Positions 16,938-25,843 of a stretch of 64,000 nt of DNA are shown here, piece by piece. Source of the DNA: Actinoallomurus liliacearum. GTDB lineage: Bacteria; Actinomycetota; Actinomycetes; Streptosporangiales; Streptosporangiaceae. The notes below the pieces were generated by a model that saw nothing but the letters and a program-made list of their open reading frames with translations, was not told the origin of the DNA and did no database searches. The stretch covers positions 1 through 64,000 of the forward strand of contig NZ_BAABHJ010000030.1 of the NCBI RefSeq assembly GCF_039542035.1. The letters are read 5' to 3'. The position numbers and the translations under genes were made by a program. Position 1 is the first letter of the stretch; each line of letters starts with the position of its first letter.

Positions 16938-19025
16938 TCAGGCCGGCACGGGGGCGAGATCGCGGTTGTGGTGCCGGTGTGCCGCCACCGCCATGACGAA
17001 CTGCTCGACGAACTCGCCGGTCACGCCGGACGCCGACTGCATGACGACGCCCTGGTCGGCGGTCAGCGCCTCCCCGTGGTTGTTCACTCCGTTCAGCCGG
17101 GCGCTCGACAGCAGGCGGATCCCGTCTCCGATGGCCCCGATCGCCTTGCCGTGCTTGAACGCCTCCGCGACGAACTGAACGGCGCTGCCGTCGGCCTCCA
17201 GCGCCGTCACCGACTCCTTCCCGCCGGGGACGATGACCGCGTCGTACAGCACCGAGCCGACGGTCGGCAGCGCGCGCGTCACCTCGACCGGCCCCTCGGA
17301 GCCCTCGACCGTGCCGTCCCGCGCGGCCAGCACCTCGGGTATCGCGCCGACGGCCGAGAGCGCCTCCCGCAGCGACCGGACGTCGCCGGTGTCCACGCCG
17401 TCGGCGGCCAGGATGGCGATCTTGCGGGTCTCGATCGAGTCATGAGGTGCGTTGGCCTGGCTCAGCGCGGGCGAGGTGCGCCCGTGGTTCGTCGTGGGCT
17501 GCGCCGGCGGCTCGACGCCGACACCCTCCGCGACCGCGACGGCCAGGTCGTGGTCGACGTTGTTCAGGTTGGCCACGACTCCCTCCCTGATCGGCCGGTG
17601 GTCCACCTTCCCCAGCTCGAAGCGGAACGCCGAGACGATGTGCTCCTTCTCCCAGTCGGACATGCTGTTCCAGAACAGGGTCGCCTGGGAGTAGTGGTCG
17701 GCGAAGCTCTCGCTCCGCTTGCGGATCTTGTTCCCGTCGACCCGCTCCTGGTAGTGCGTGAACGCGCCCTCCGCGACGACGGCGGGGCAGCCGCCGCTGA
17801 GCGAGTTCGGATGGTAGGCGGCCCGGCTCGTGTGGACCATCGACTGGTGGTAGCCGTCGCGCTGGTGGTTGCGCACGTCGGCGACCGCCCGGTTCACCGG
17901 CAACTGGGTGAAGTTCGGGCCGCCGAGGCGGATCAGCTGCGTGTCGAGGTAGGAGAACAACCGGGCCTGTAGCAGCGGATCGTTGGTGAAGTCGATGCCG
18001 GGGACCACGTTGCCCAGGTGGAAGGCCACCTGCTCCGTCTCGGCGAAGAAGTTGTCCGGATTGCGGTCGAGCACCAGCCGCCCGACGGGGCGCACGGGTA
18101 CCTCCTCCTCCGGGATGATCTTCGTGGCGTCGAGCAGGTCGAAGTCGAAGGCGTGCTCGCGGTCCGCCGGTACGAGCTGCACGCCGAGCTCCCACTCGGG
18201 GAGGTTCCCGGCCTCGATCGCCTCCCACAGGTCACGGCGGTTGAAGTCCGGGTCCTTGCCGGCGATCTTCTGCGTCTCGTCCCACACCAGCGAGTGCGTG
18301 CCGAGCTTCGGCTTCCAGTGGAACTTCACGAACGTGCCGACACCCTCCTCGTTCACGAGACGGAAGGTGTGCACTCCGAAGCCCTGCATCATCCGGAAGC
18401 TGCGCGGCAGCGCCCGGTCCGACATCAGCCACATCATCATGTGCGTGGTCTCGGGCTGCAGCTGTACGAAGTCCCACAGGGTGTCATGGGCCGAGGAGGC
18501 CTGCGGGATCTCGTTGTTCGGCTCCGGCTTCACCGCGTGCACGAAGTCGGGGAACTTGATCCCGTCCTGGATGAAGAACACCGGCATGTTGTTGCCGACC
18601 AGGTCGAAGTTGCCCTGCCGGGTGTAGAACTTGGTCGCGAACCCGCGGACGTCGCGCACCGTGTCGGCCGACCCCCGTGAACCGGCGACGGTCGAGAAGC
18701 GCACGAACACCGGCGTGCGCAGCGACGTGTCCCGGAGGAACTCCGCGGCGGTGTACTCGGTGAGCGGATCGGTCACCTCGAAGTACCCGTAGGCGCCCGC
18801 GCCCCGGGCGTGTACGACCCGCTCGGGGATCCGCTCGTGGTCGAAGTGGGTGATCTTTTCGCGGAAGTGGAAGTCCTCCATGAGGGTGGGACCCCGCTCT
18901 CCCGCTTTCAAGGAGTTGTCGGTGTCGTCGACCGGGATGCCCTGGTCGGTCGTCAGCCGTGAGTCATGGTTCGGATTGACGCGGACCTGGTCGAGCTGGC
19001 GGTCCTTGTCGTCCGGCGTTGTCAT
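16938..19025 (-). CDS. katE: Large-subunit catalase with C-terminal DJ-1/PfpI-like domain (KatE/HPII type)
   Basis: 695 residues from ATG 19025, which has GGAGGGGG seven bases upstream. Catalytic residues are visible: His72 in VVHARGAGAYG and Asn145 in VGNNMPVFFIQDG. The proximal haem Tyr motif is RLFSYLDTQLIRLGGPNF. The C-terminal 150 residues (IAILAADGVDTGDVRSLREA onward, with VIVPGGKESV) form the class-I amidotransferase-like domain of HPII-type catalases. Decomposes H2O2 in the cytoplasm. Somewhat shorter than E. coli HPII (753). Confidence 0.93.
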   Translation of the reverse strand: MTTPDDKDRQLDQVRVNPNHDSRLTTDQGIPVDDTDNSLKAGERGPTLMEDFHFREKITHFDHERIPERVVHARGAGAYGYFEVTDPLTEYTAAEFLRDTSLRTPVFVRFSTVAGSRGSADTVRDVRGFATKFYTRQGNFDLVGNNMPVFFIQDGIKFPDFVHAVKPEPNNEIPQASSAHDTLWDFVQLQPETTHMMMWLMSDRALPRSFRMMQGFGVHTFRLVNEEGVGTFVKFHWKPKLGTHSLVWDETQKIAGKDPDFNRRDLWEAIEAGNLPEWELGVQLVPADREHAFDFDLLDATKIIPEEEVPVRPVGRLVLDRNPDNFFAETEQVAFHLGNVVPGIDFTNDPLLQARLFSYLDTQLIRLGGPNFTQLPVNRAVADVRNHQRDGYHQSMVHTSRAAYHPNSLSGGCPAVVAEGAFTHYQERVDGNKIRKRSESFADHYSQATLFWNSMSDWEKEHIVSAFRFELGKVDHRPIREGVVANLNNVDHDLAVAVAEGVGVEPPAQPTTNHGRTSPALSQANAPHDSIETRKIAILAADGVDTGDVRSLREALSAVGAIPEVLAARDGTVEGSEGPVEVTRALPTVGSVLYDAVIVPGGKESVTALEADGSAVQFVAEAFKHGKAIGAIGDGIRLLSSARLNGVNNHGEALTADQGVVMQSASGVTGEFVEQFVMAVAAHRHHNRDLAPVPA

Positions 19026-19380
19026 GGCGTCCCCCTCCGAGATCGAAAACGGCCCTTTACAAGGAGCCATGTCCGGTCGGCGGCGTCCTATGCGTGATCC
19101 GGCAGCCCAATGTCCTGCCCCGGCGGGGGTCCTGCTCGTGGGGATGACTCTGCCCCGCCAGGATGACTGGGGCGACGACTCCGGCGTGAACATCAGCAAC
19201 GAGAACAACGACATTGTCGGCTCTGCGGGTGGCACGATCTTCGGCTGATCATCGGATCGACGCGGGGTGGACGAGACGCCCTGCCCACGACCCTCAGGGG
19301 TGCGGAACATGCGTCTCCGCACCCCTGAGCGTTGATGCCGGTCCCGTGGCGAGCCGCGATGAGGGTCGGTCGGGTGGCGC
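19026..19380. other. Gene-free stretch upstream of the catalase
   Basis: About 355 bases carry the catalase promoter region and leader plus one long hairpin (19293-19329, listed separately). No coding signal or clear sigma-factor motif was recognised on either strand. Confidence 0.5.
19293..19329. terminator. Long hairpin, terminator of the DUF5709 gene
   Basis: A perfect 14-bp stem (19293-19306 with 19316-19329) with a 9-base loop lies about 50 bases downstream of the DUF5709 stop on the minus strand. Confidence 0.75.
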
Positions 19381-19833
19381 TCAGGCGCCCTCGTCCTCGA
19401 TGCGCATGGCCTGCTCCTCGGGTGAGAAACCGGCCTGATCGGGTCCGACGTCCTCGGCGACGGCGTCCTTCTCCGTGTCGGCACGGACGCCCTCGTCCGG
19501 TTCGACCAGCCGGCCGGCCCGGCGCGGCGTCTCGTTCTCCCGGACAGGGTCGAAGTCGCGCTCCTCGGCGTCCGGCCGGTCCTCGCGCCGGCGGCGGCCG
19601 CCGAGCGCCGGATCGGGCTGTTCTCTTCTCAGGCGGGCGTCCAGGGACTCGCCCTCCCGCTGCTCATCGGCGGTGGTCCCGAACTCCTCGACGCCGACAG
19701 GCTCGTCCCGGGGGACCGGGGCGCGCTGCGGGTCCTCCGCCCACTGCCGCTCTGGGTAGGAGTCCTCCAGGTCGGGGATCCCCTCCTCCTCCAGCTCCGA
19801 GTACGGATCGGGATCCGGATGCGGATGTGTCAT
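19381..19833 (-). CDS. DUF5709-family protein
   Basis: 150 residues from ATG 19833, which has GGAGAG just upstream. Strongly acidic with many Asp, Glu, Pro and Arg residues. The family pattern is SLDARLRREQPDP-like in the middle and AGRLVEPDEG, TEKDAVAEDVG and FSPEEQAMRI at the C-terminus. No enzymatic motif or membrane segment. DUF5709 proteins are actinobacterial, probably disordered and function unknown; location beside catalase and stress genes suggests, but does not prove, a stress role. Confidence 0.8.
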   Translation of the reverse strand: MTHPHPDPDPYSELEEEGIPDLEDSYPERQWAEDPQRAPVPRDEPVGVEEFGTTADEQREGESLDARLRREQPDPALGGRRRREDRPDAEERDFDPVRENETPRRAGRLVEPDEGVRADTEKDAVAEDVGPDQAGFSPEEQAMRIEDEGA

Positions 19834-19923
19834 CGGTCTCTCCATCGTCCGTCGAATGCGTTCGAACCAGGCCCATGCCCACGAATCGGCCCTCCTCACC
19901 TGCGGCGGACGGCTGTGGGCGAG

Positions 19924-19947
19924 GTTTGAGACGACGCCCGGAGGGCA
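19924..19947 (+). promoter_or_regulatory. Candidate SigB-type promoter for the winged-helix gene
   Basis: GTTT at 19924-19927, a 15-base spacer and GGGCA at 19943-19947, 43 bases before the next start. Same geometry as the site at 14616-14639. Confidence 0.4.
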
Positions 19948-19990
19948 CCCGGACATCTCGTCAGCGACGCGATCGATCAGGAGGGTTGTC

Positions 19991-20335
19991 ATGAACGGGC
20001 GCGAAGGCGGACCGACGGCGCACCGTGCTCCGGAGGACCTGAACCAGGAGGGCGCGCCGCGCGCCACCGGGCCGGACCCCGCGTGGGCCGCGCGCGACAC
20101 CCAGGCGCTGACCCAGGACCAGATGATCGTGTACGAGGCGCTCGCCACCGTACGGCGGCCGATGAGCGCCGGCGACGTCGCCGCGACCACCGGCAAGGAC
20201 GAGGAGACGGTACGGGCATGCCTCCGCGTCCTCGCGGAGCGGAAGATGATCGTCGACGGTGACGACGGGATCGTCATCGGCGACAACGACTGGGACGTGC
20301 GCGGCGCCCACCCGACCGCCTCCCGCCGCGACTGA
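19991..20335 (+). CDS. Small winged-helix protein
   Basis: 114 residues, ATG 19991 with GGAGG upstream. After a 40-residue polar leader, residues 42-100 form a likely winged helix: LTQDQMIVYEALA, MSAGDVAATTGKDEETVRACLRVLAE and a short wing with IVDGDDGIVIGD. The pattern resembles MarR/IclR-like HTH segments without an effector domain. Probably a small DNA-binding or accessory regulator. Function unknown. Confidence 0.75.
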   Translation: MNGREGGPTAHRAPEDLNQEGAPRATGPDPAWAARDTQALTQDQMIVYEALATVRRPMSAGDVAATTGKDEETVRACLRVLAERKMIVDGDDGIVIGDNDWDVRGAHPTASRRD

Positions 20336-20373
20336 GCCGTGTTTGAGAACCCTCCGGCCGCGCCCGGCCGGTG

Positions 20374-21213
20374 TCAGGAGGGGGTGATCAGCCGGAACCG
20401 GACGCGCTGCCCCGGGCGGAGCTGCGCGGCCCGGCCGAGGTCCGCGCTCGTCACGACGGCCGCGACCGGATAGCCGCCGGTGGTCGGATGGTCGGCGAGG
20501 AAGATGATGGGCAGGCCGTTCGGCGGCACCTGCAGCGCGCCGGTGACCATCCCCTCGCTCGGCAGTTCGCCCTCCCGCCGCCGTACGAGCGGCCGCCCCT
20601 CCAGGCGCACCCCGACCCGGTTGCTGTGCGAACTGACCTCATAGCCGCCCCGGGTGAGCGGTTCGAGGCTCTCGAACCAGTCGTCGCGCGGTCCCGGCAG
20701 GATCCGCAGGACCGGTTCGTCCTCCGGCTCGTAGCCGGGCGCGTAGTCCACGGTGATCGGCTCGGACGCGCGGCCCACCGCCAGCCGGTCCCCGGCGGTC
20801 AGCGGGTCGGGCCCCAGCCCGGACAGCAGGTCCGTCGAGCGGCTGCCGAGGACGGGCGGGACGTCGATCCCGCCCCGGACGGCGACGTACGTGCGGACCC
20901 CCGCGGACGGCGTGCCGAACTCCACCGCGGTGCCCGCCGGGACGTGACAGGGGGCGTTCATCGCGCCGGGACTCACCCGTACCGGCGCGCCGGTCACGGC
21001 GATCCACGCCGGCGCGTCGAACCGCAGCGCGGCCCCGCCGAAGGTCAGCTCCAGGCCGGCGGCGTCCTCGGGGTTGCCGACCAGGCGGTTGGCCAGCCGC
21101 AGGCCGGCGGCGTCCGCCGCGCCCGAGCGCGGCACTCCCAGGTGCGCGTATCCGGGACGGCCCAGGTCCTGCACCGTGCAGAGCGGGCCGGGACGGAGCA
21201 CCTCGATCGCCAC
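20374..21213 (-). CDS. pxpC: 5-oxoprolinase subunit C (biotin-dependent carboxyltransferase fold)
   Basis: 279 residues from GTG 21213, eight bases after the pxpB stop, with a G-rich site upstream. Starts VAIEVLRPGPLCTVQDLGRPGYAHLGVPRSGA in the genome, with the family signature TVQDLGRPGYAHLGVPRSGA, and contains FGGAALRF, YVAVRGGID and the C-terminal ADHPTTGGYPV. Together with PxpA and PxpB it hydrolyses 5-oxo-L-proline to glutamate using ATP. Confidence 0.92.
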   Translation of the reverse strand: MAIEVLRPGPLCTVQDLGRPGYAHLGVPRSGAADAAGLRLANRLVGNPEDAAGLELTFGGAALRFDAPAWIAVTGAPVRVSPGAMNAPCHVPAGTAVEFGTPSAGVRTYVAVRGGIDVPPVLGSRSTDLLSGLGPDPLTAGDRLAVGRASEPITVDYAPGYEPEDEPVLRILPGPRDDWFESLEPLTRGGYEVSSHSNRVGVRLEGRPLVRRREGELPSEGMVTGALQVPPNGLPIIFLADHPTTGGYPVAAVVTSADLGRAAQLRPGQRVRFRLITPS

Positions 21214-21221
21214 GACACCCC

Positions 21222-21863
21222 CTAGCCCGCGCGGACCCGGCCGAGGCCGGCACCCCGGACCGTGGCCCGCTCGGCGACGAACCGGACGCGGACGCCGGGC
21301 CGCAGCAGCGACGGCGGATCCCGGTCGATGTCCCACAGCGTCATCGTCGTACGCCCCAGCAGCCGCCAGCCTCCCGGCGACGGCGTCGGATACACCGCGC
21401 CGTACGGGCCCGCGATGGCGACCGAGCCGGCGGGCACCGCCGTACGCGGGGAGTCCCGGCGGGGCACGTGCAGGGCCTCGTCCAGCCCGGTGAGATACCC
21501 GAAGCCCGGGGAGAACCCGAGGTAGGCGACGACGTACTCGGCGCCGGCGTGGCGCGCGACCACCTCGTCCCGGGACAGCCCGGTCAGCCCGGCGACCTCG
21601 TCCAGGTCCGCGCCGTCGTAGACGACCGGGAAGCGCACCGGCTCGGCCGAGATCTCGTCGAGCTCCGGGAGCACCAGCTCGGCGAGCAGCGCCCCGAGCC
21701 GGCCGACCTCGGCGCCCGGCCGGACCGTGACCAGGACCGTCCGGGCCCCCGGCACGACGTCGACGACCTCCGGCGGCGCGAGCCCGAGCACGGCGGCGTG
21801 CACGCGGTGCGGCGCCTCCGTCTCGATCAGCAGCGCCGCGTCGCCGACGCGTCGTACCTTCAC
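21222..21863 (-). CDS. pxpB: 5-oxoprolinase subunit B (KipI family)
   Basis: 213 residues, ATG 21863 overlapping the pxpA stop as ATGA. Family signatures: VGDAALLIE at the N-terminus, FPVVYDGADLDEVA, YVVAYLGFSPGFGYLTGL and the C-terminal PSPGGWRLLGRT. Acts as the ATP-binding partner of PxpC in the 5-oxoprolinase complex. Confidence 0.92.
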   Translation of the reverse strand: MKVRRVGDAALLIETEAPHRVHAAVLGLAPPEVVDVVPGARTVLVTVRPGAEVGRLGALLAELVLPELDEISAEPVRFPVVYDGADLDEVAGLTGLSRDEVVARHAGAEYVVAYLGFSPGFGYLTGLDEALHVPRRDSPRTAVPAGSVAIAGPYGAVYPTPSPGGWRLLGRTTMTLWDIDRDPPSLLRPGVRVRFVAERATVRGAGLGRVRAG

Positions 21864-22603
21864 GCGAACGACCTCAGGGGAACGGCGGCGTTCTCCAGCG
21901 CCTTCCGGACCGCCTGCGCGAGCTCCACGGCGCCCGGCGTGTCGCCGTGCACGCAGATGGACCGGGCGTCGACCCGGATCCGCGTGCCGTCCGTGGCCTC
22001 GACCACGCCCTCGACGGCCATCCGCAGCGCCCGGTCGGCCACCTGCGCGACGTCCTCGATCACCGCGCCGGGCTCACGGCGGGACACGAGCGTGCCGGCG
22101 GGCGTGTAGGCGCGGTCGGCGAAGCACTCGTTGACGATCGTCAGGTCCGTCACCTCGTGCAGCTTGGACCCGGGGAGCGTGAGCACCGGCAGCGCCGGGT
22201 CGTACGCCTCGACCGCGGCGGCCACCGCCTCGGCCTGCACCGGGTCGCGGACGATCCGGTTGTACAGCGCGCCGTGCGGCTTCACGTAGCGGACCCGGTC
22301 GCCCTCGACCCGGGCGATGCCGTCGAGCGCGGCGATCTGGTAGAGCACCTCGGCCGTCAGCTCCTCCGGGGCGACGTCCATCTCCCGGCGGCCGAACCCG
22401 GACAGGTCGCGGTAGGACACCTGCGCCCCGATGACGACGCCGCGCTCGACCGCGGCCGCGCACGTACGGCGCATGATCACGGGATCGCCGGCGTGGAAGC
22501 CGCACGCCACGTTGGCGCTGCTCACTATGGACAGCAGGGCGAGATCGTCGCCGAGCCGCCAGGGCCCGAGCCCCTCCCCGAGATCGGCGTTGAGGTCGAT
22601 CAT
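21860..22603 (-). CDS. pxpA: 5-oxoprolinase subunit A (LamB/YcsF family)
   Basis: 247 residues, ATG 22603. Opens with the diagnostic MIDLNADLGEGLGPW and continues SSANVACGFHAGDP, VKPHGALYN, and FADRAYTPAGTLVSR. Overlaps the DUF1445 stop by ATGA. Catalytic partner of PxpBC in opening the pyroglutamate ring. Confidence 0.93.
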   Translation of the reverse strand: MIDLNADLGEGLGPWRLGDDLALLSIVSSANVACGFHAGDPVIMRRTCAAAVERGVVIGAQVSYRDLSGFGRREMDVAPEELTAEVLYQIAALDGIARVEGDRVRYVKPHGALYNRIVRDPVQAEAVAAAVEAYDPALPVLTLPGSKLHEVTDLTIVNECFADRAYTPAGTLVSRREPGAVIEDVAQVADRALRMAVEGVVEATDGTRIRVDARSICVHGDTPGAVELAQAVRKALENAAVPLRSFA

Positions 22604-23394
22604 GTAAACAGGCTCTCCTCGGATCTGTCCGTGATCAGCATCCGTCCCGGCGCGTGCGTGATCGCGAACGGCGGAGCGCTCGCCATCACCACCGCCTGCG
22701 GGGTCACGCCGCAGGCCCAGAAGACCGGGACGTCGCCGGTCTCGAACTCAACGCTATCGCCGAATTGGGGGAACGCGAGGTCCGCGATGCCGAGTTCTGC
22801 GGGGTCGCCGACGTGGACCGGGGCGCCGTGCATCGCCGGGTACCCCGCGGTCACCTCGACCGCGACGTCCACCAGGTCGGCGGGGACCGGCCGCATCGAC
22901 ACGACCAGCGGGCCGGCCAGCCGACCCGCGGGCCGGCACTCCCGCGACGTGACGTACATCGGGACGTTCCGGCCCTGCTCGATGTGGCGCAGCGGCACGC
23001 CCGCCGTCGCGAGCGCCGCCTCGAACGTGAAGCTGCACCCGATGAGGAACGCGACCAGGTCGTCCCGCCAGTACTGCGTGACGTCGGGCACCTCGGCGGC
23101 GAGCACGCCGTCCTGGTAGATCCGGTAGGCGGGCAGGTCGGTCCGCAGGTCGGCGGCGGCGACCTCGCGGGCGTACGGGTCGCCGGGGTCGGTGACCTCC
23201 AGGATCGGGCAGGCCGCCGGATTGCGCACCGCGAACAGCAGCGCGTCGAAGGCCAGGTCGCGGGGGACGGCGAGGAGGTTCGCCTGGACGTAGCCCCGGC
23301 ACCAGCCGCTCGTGGTCACCGGCGTCTCGCCGGTCCGGAACACCTCACGAGCCTGAGAGGGGGTGAGGATCGCGGGTTGATCCATGGTCGTCAT
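22600..23394 (-). CDS. DUF1445 family protein (putative hydro-lyase / D-glutamate cyclase-like)
   Basis: 264 residues, first gene of the pxp operon. Motifs: GYVQANLLAVPRDLAFD, ILEVTDPGDP, FLIGCSFTFEAAL and VFWACGVTPQAVVMAS. The eukaryotic homologue DGLUCY converts D-glutamate to 5-oxo-D-proline. Bacterial members are usually named putative hydro-lyases. Co-transcription with a complete PxpABC set supports a role in feeding 5-oxoproline into the pathway; stereochemistry and direction remain inference. Confidence 0.85.
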   Translation of the reverse strand: MTTMDQPAILTPSQAREVFRTGETPVTTSGWCRGYVQANLLAVPRDLAFDALLFAVRNPAACPILEVTDPGDPYAREVAAADLRTDLPAYRIYQDGVLAAEVPDVTQYWRDDLVAFLIGCSFTFEAALATAGVPLRHIEQGRNVPMYVTSRECRPAGRLAGPLVVSMRPVPADLVDVAVEVTAGYPAMHGAPVHVGDPAELGIADLAFPQFGDSVEFETGDVPVFWACGVTPQAVVMASAPPFAITHAPGRMLITDRSEESLFT

Positions 23395-23421
23395 GGCGGG
23401 TTCATGCCCACTGGACGCGGT

Positions 23422-24240
23422 TTACAGCGTGCTCGGCGCGTCCGTCTCGTCGTAGGGGCGCCTCGCGGCCGGAACCGGCCGCGAGGCGGTCCGATCGACC
23501 TCGGCCGTGGACTCCGGCCGTCTCGCCGAGGACTCCGGTGGCCGTACCGCGGGCCTCGCCGCCGGCTCCCACGGGCGCGCCGCGGACTCGGGAGGCCGTG
23601 CCGTGGATTCCGGCGGCCGTGCCGCGGGTCCGCTCGGGGCCGTCGCCCGGAGGGCGCGCAGCAGCCGCGTGACCGTGTCCACCATCGCCTTGATCGTGCC
23701 GGGCCGCGCCTCGACGAGGTCCTGGGCGATCATTCCCTCGACCGTGGCGACGAGGATGTCGACGTCCGCCGGCGAGTGCGGGTAGCCGCCCTCCTTCAGC
23801 ACCTCGGTGACGGCCTCGTGGCGGACGGCGCTCCAGGTCCGCGCGAGCGGCCGGAACGCGGGCTCGCGGCCCACCTGGAAGTACAGCTCGCACAGGGCGA
23901 GGTGGCGGCTGCGCTCCGCCTCGTCGAAGGGGGCCAGGGCCCCGACGACGACGTCGGCGACCGCGGCGGGCCCGGCGCCGGCGACCGGCCGCAGGCGTTC
24001 CCGTACCGCCGCCACGCCGCGCGCGACGAGCCGGGTGAACGCCTGCGTCAGCAGGTCCTCACGGGAGCCGAAGTAGTACGTGGTCGCGGCGAGGGGCAGC
24101 GCGGCCCGGTCCGCGACGGCCCGGTGGGTCACCTGCGCGGGCCCGCCCCTCTCGAGAAGGTCGACGGCCGCGTCGAGCAGCGCCTCCTTGCGCCGCCGGC
24201 CGCGCGCCTGCGCCGGCTCCTGGCGGATCGCCCCGGTCAC
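23422..24240 (-). CDS. TetR-family regulator with a low-complexity tail
   Basis: 272 residues from GTG 24240, with AGAGG overlapping the stop region of the preceding gene. The N-terminal HTH is RRKEALLDAAVDLLERGG then VTHRAVADRAALPLAATTYYFGSREDLL. The ligand domain runs to about residue 195. The C-terminal 75 residues are an Ala/Arg/Pro/Glu/Ser repeat (ARPPES units) unusual for TetR proteins. Co-transcribed with the 499-residue hypothetical gene and likely to bind the palindrome at 25844-25865. Confidence 0.87.
   Translation of the reverse strand: MTGAIRQEPAQARGRRRKEALLDAAVDLLERGGPAQVTHRAVADRAALPLAATTYYFGSREDLLTQAFTRLVARGVAAVRERLRPVAGAGPAAVADVVVGALAPFDEAERSRHLALCELYFQVGREPAFRPLARTWSAVRHEAVTEVLKEGGYPHSPADVDILVATVEGMIAQDLVEARPGTIKAMVDTVTRLLRALRATAPSGPAARPPESTARPPESAARPWEPAARPAVRPPESSARRPESTAEVDRTASRPVPAARRPYDETDAPSTL
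23459..23488. repeat. Perfect 14-bp inverted repeat inside the TetR gene end
   Basis: Arms 23459-23472 and 23475-23488 are perfectly complementary, separated by AA. It lies in the last 70 bases of the TetR coding sequence and could act as an intragenic terminator or regulatory hairpin. Confidence 0.7.
23510..23626. repeat. 21-bp repeats encoding the TetR tail
   Basis: Four related 21-bp units (23510-23530, 23531-23551, 23585-23605, 23606-23626) with a 33-base variant insert. On the minus strand each unit encodes a heptad of ARPPES type. Confidence 0.75.
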
Positions 24241-24248
24241 CGCGACCT

Positions 24249-25748
24249 CTAGGACAGGTCGGGGGCGTCCCGCAACGCGAGGAGCGCGGCGCGGAGCGCC
24301 CGGGGGTCGCCGTCGGTGTCGCGGAGGATGGCCATGAACCGGTGCAGGATGGAGTGGCGGTCGTGCCCGCGGTCGAGCAGGCGCTCCGCCACCGTCCACA
24401 GCTGCGGCGGGTCGCCGTCCCAGATGCGGGCGGCGAGCCGGAGGTGGGCCTCGATGTGCGCCGGATCGGCGTCCGGGTGCTCGAACCGCAGGAGCAACCG
24501 CCGGTCCGCGTCGACGGACGGGTTCAGGCGGGTCAGGTCGATGTCGGCGTTGCCGCCGGTCAGGAACGGGAACGCGAAGGCACGCCGGGCGAGGGCCTCG
24601 AGGTCGCCGTCCGGCAGCAGCCGCTGGACCAGCTCCCGGTCGAGCCCGAACGTCGTCGGGTCGCGGTACGCCTCGGCGAACTTGCCGGTGATGTCCCAGA
24701 CCTTGTCGAGGGTCTGGCGGACGCCCTCCTCGGGCAGCCCCGTCCGCCGGCTCGCCCAGCGCACCCACGCCGCGAGCACGTGCGGCATCGCCTCCTGCTC
24801 CTCCGGCGACAGCATCACCTTGCGCGGCAGCCAGTGCAGCAGGAACATCTCGCACTTGACCGGGCTGACCCGCAGCGGCCGGCCGAAGTCGCGGTCGCAG
24901 CCGTAGTCGATGATGCGGTCGACGCAGCGGCTCGCCGCGGAGCGGTCCGACAGCTCCTCGGCCTCGTCCGAGGCGAGGAACTGCGCCGCCATCGTGGCCC
25001 GGCGGTCGTGGCCGTAGACGGGCGGGACGGGGGAGCGGCCGCCGGGCGGCAGCGCGCGCACCCGCGCCCGCACGAACGCGTGGTAGTTGCCGAAGGTCTC
25101 CTTGACCGGCGGGTCCTCGGTGTCGTCCGCCACCGCGAGGGCCCGCTCCAGCCGTGCGCGGGCGGTCGCCGCGGGGATCGGCTCGAACCGCATCAGGGGG
25201 TTCTCCTCGGCCTCCTTGCGGCAGTAGCCGAGCAGCTTCTCCACCTGCGAGGACACCCACGCGTCGACCACCATGCCGCGCTCGTTGTGGTCGATCACCA
25301 CGACGAGCGCGTGGCGCTCCTCGCCGCCGTAGGTGTAGATGCAGACGATCGAGTCCTGGTCCCCGTAGACGTCGCGGGAGACGTGGCACTCCTCGCAGAC
25401 GACCATCCCGACGCGGTCGGCCCAGCCGGGCCGCGCGACCCCGGCCTCCATGAGCGGCAGCGCGGCGCGCTCGGCCTTGGCGGCCTGCCGCGGCGTGCCC
25501 AGGGCGGAGATGCCGGTGAGCAGCGCGAGGGCCGCCGGCGTACGGGCCGTGGCCGCGTGGTCGACCAGCGCCTCCCCGATGACCTTCTCCACGTCGTCGT
25601 GCGCGAGCCGCTTGCCCCACCAGGTGCCGAGCATCTCGCTGACGATCAGCTCGGCGTCCAGCGGGCTGCGGACGGCCAGGAGCTCACGCGCGGCGCGGAG
25701 CATCTCGGCGAACACGGCGTCCGGCGGCGGAGCGGGGCGCCGTGTCAT
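24249..25748 (-). CDS. Conserved actinobacterial hypothetical protein
   Basis: 499 residues, ATG 25748, ending in TAG nine bases before the TetR start. Family not recognised. Visible features: a short cysteine motif CEECHVSRDVYGDQDS near 124, the run GGEERHALVVVIDHNERGMVVD near 145-165, a YGCDRDFGRPLRVSPVKCEMFL region near 285-305, and a mainly helical C-terminal half. No signal peptide or membrane segments. Operon with a TetR regulator and an upstream palindrome suggest a ligand-induced function. No reaction can be proposed. Confidence 0.75.
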   Translation of the reverse strand: MTRRPAPPPDAVFAEMLRAARELLAVRSPLDAELIVSEMLGTWWGKRLAHDDVEKVIGEALVDHAATARTPAALALLTGISALGTPRQAAKAERAALPLMEAGVARPGWADRVGMVVCEECHVSRDVYGDQDSIVCIYTYGGEERHALVVVIDHNERGMVVDAWVSSQVEKLLGYCRKEAEENPLMRFEPIPAATARARLERALAVADDTEDPPVKETFGNYHAFVRARVRALPPGGRSPVPPVYGHDRRATMAAQFLASDEAEELSDRSAASRCVDRIIDYGCDRDFGRPLRVSPVKCEMFLLHWLPRKVMLSPEEQEAMPHVLAAWVRWASRRTGLPEEGVRQTLDKVWDITGKFAEAYRDPTTFGLDRELVQRLLPDGDLEALARRAFAFPFLTGGNADIDLTRLNPSVDADRRLLLRFEHPDADPAHIEAHLRLAARIWDGDPPQLWTVAERLLDRGHDRHSILHRFMAILRDTDGDPRALRAALLALRDAPDLS

Positions 25749-25843
25749 GCGGCCTCCCCGGTACCCACCTCGCGCAGGTCGCTCACGGTCTACCTTTTCG
25801 GAGTACGTCCCGAAGCGCGCCCGTGACGGGTGCGCGAGGGATT

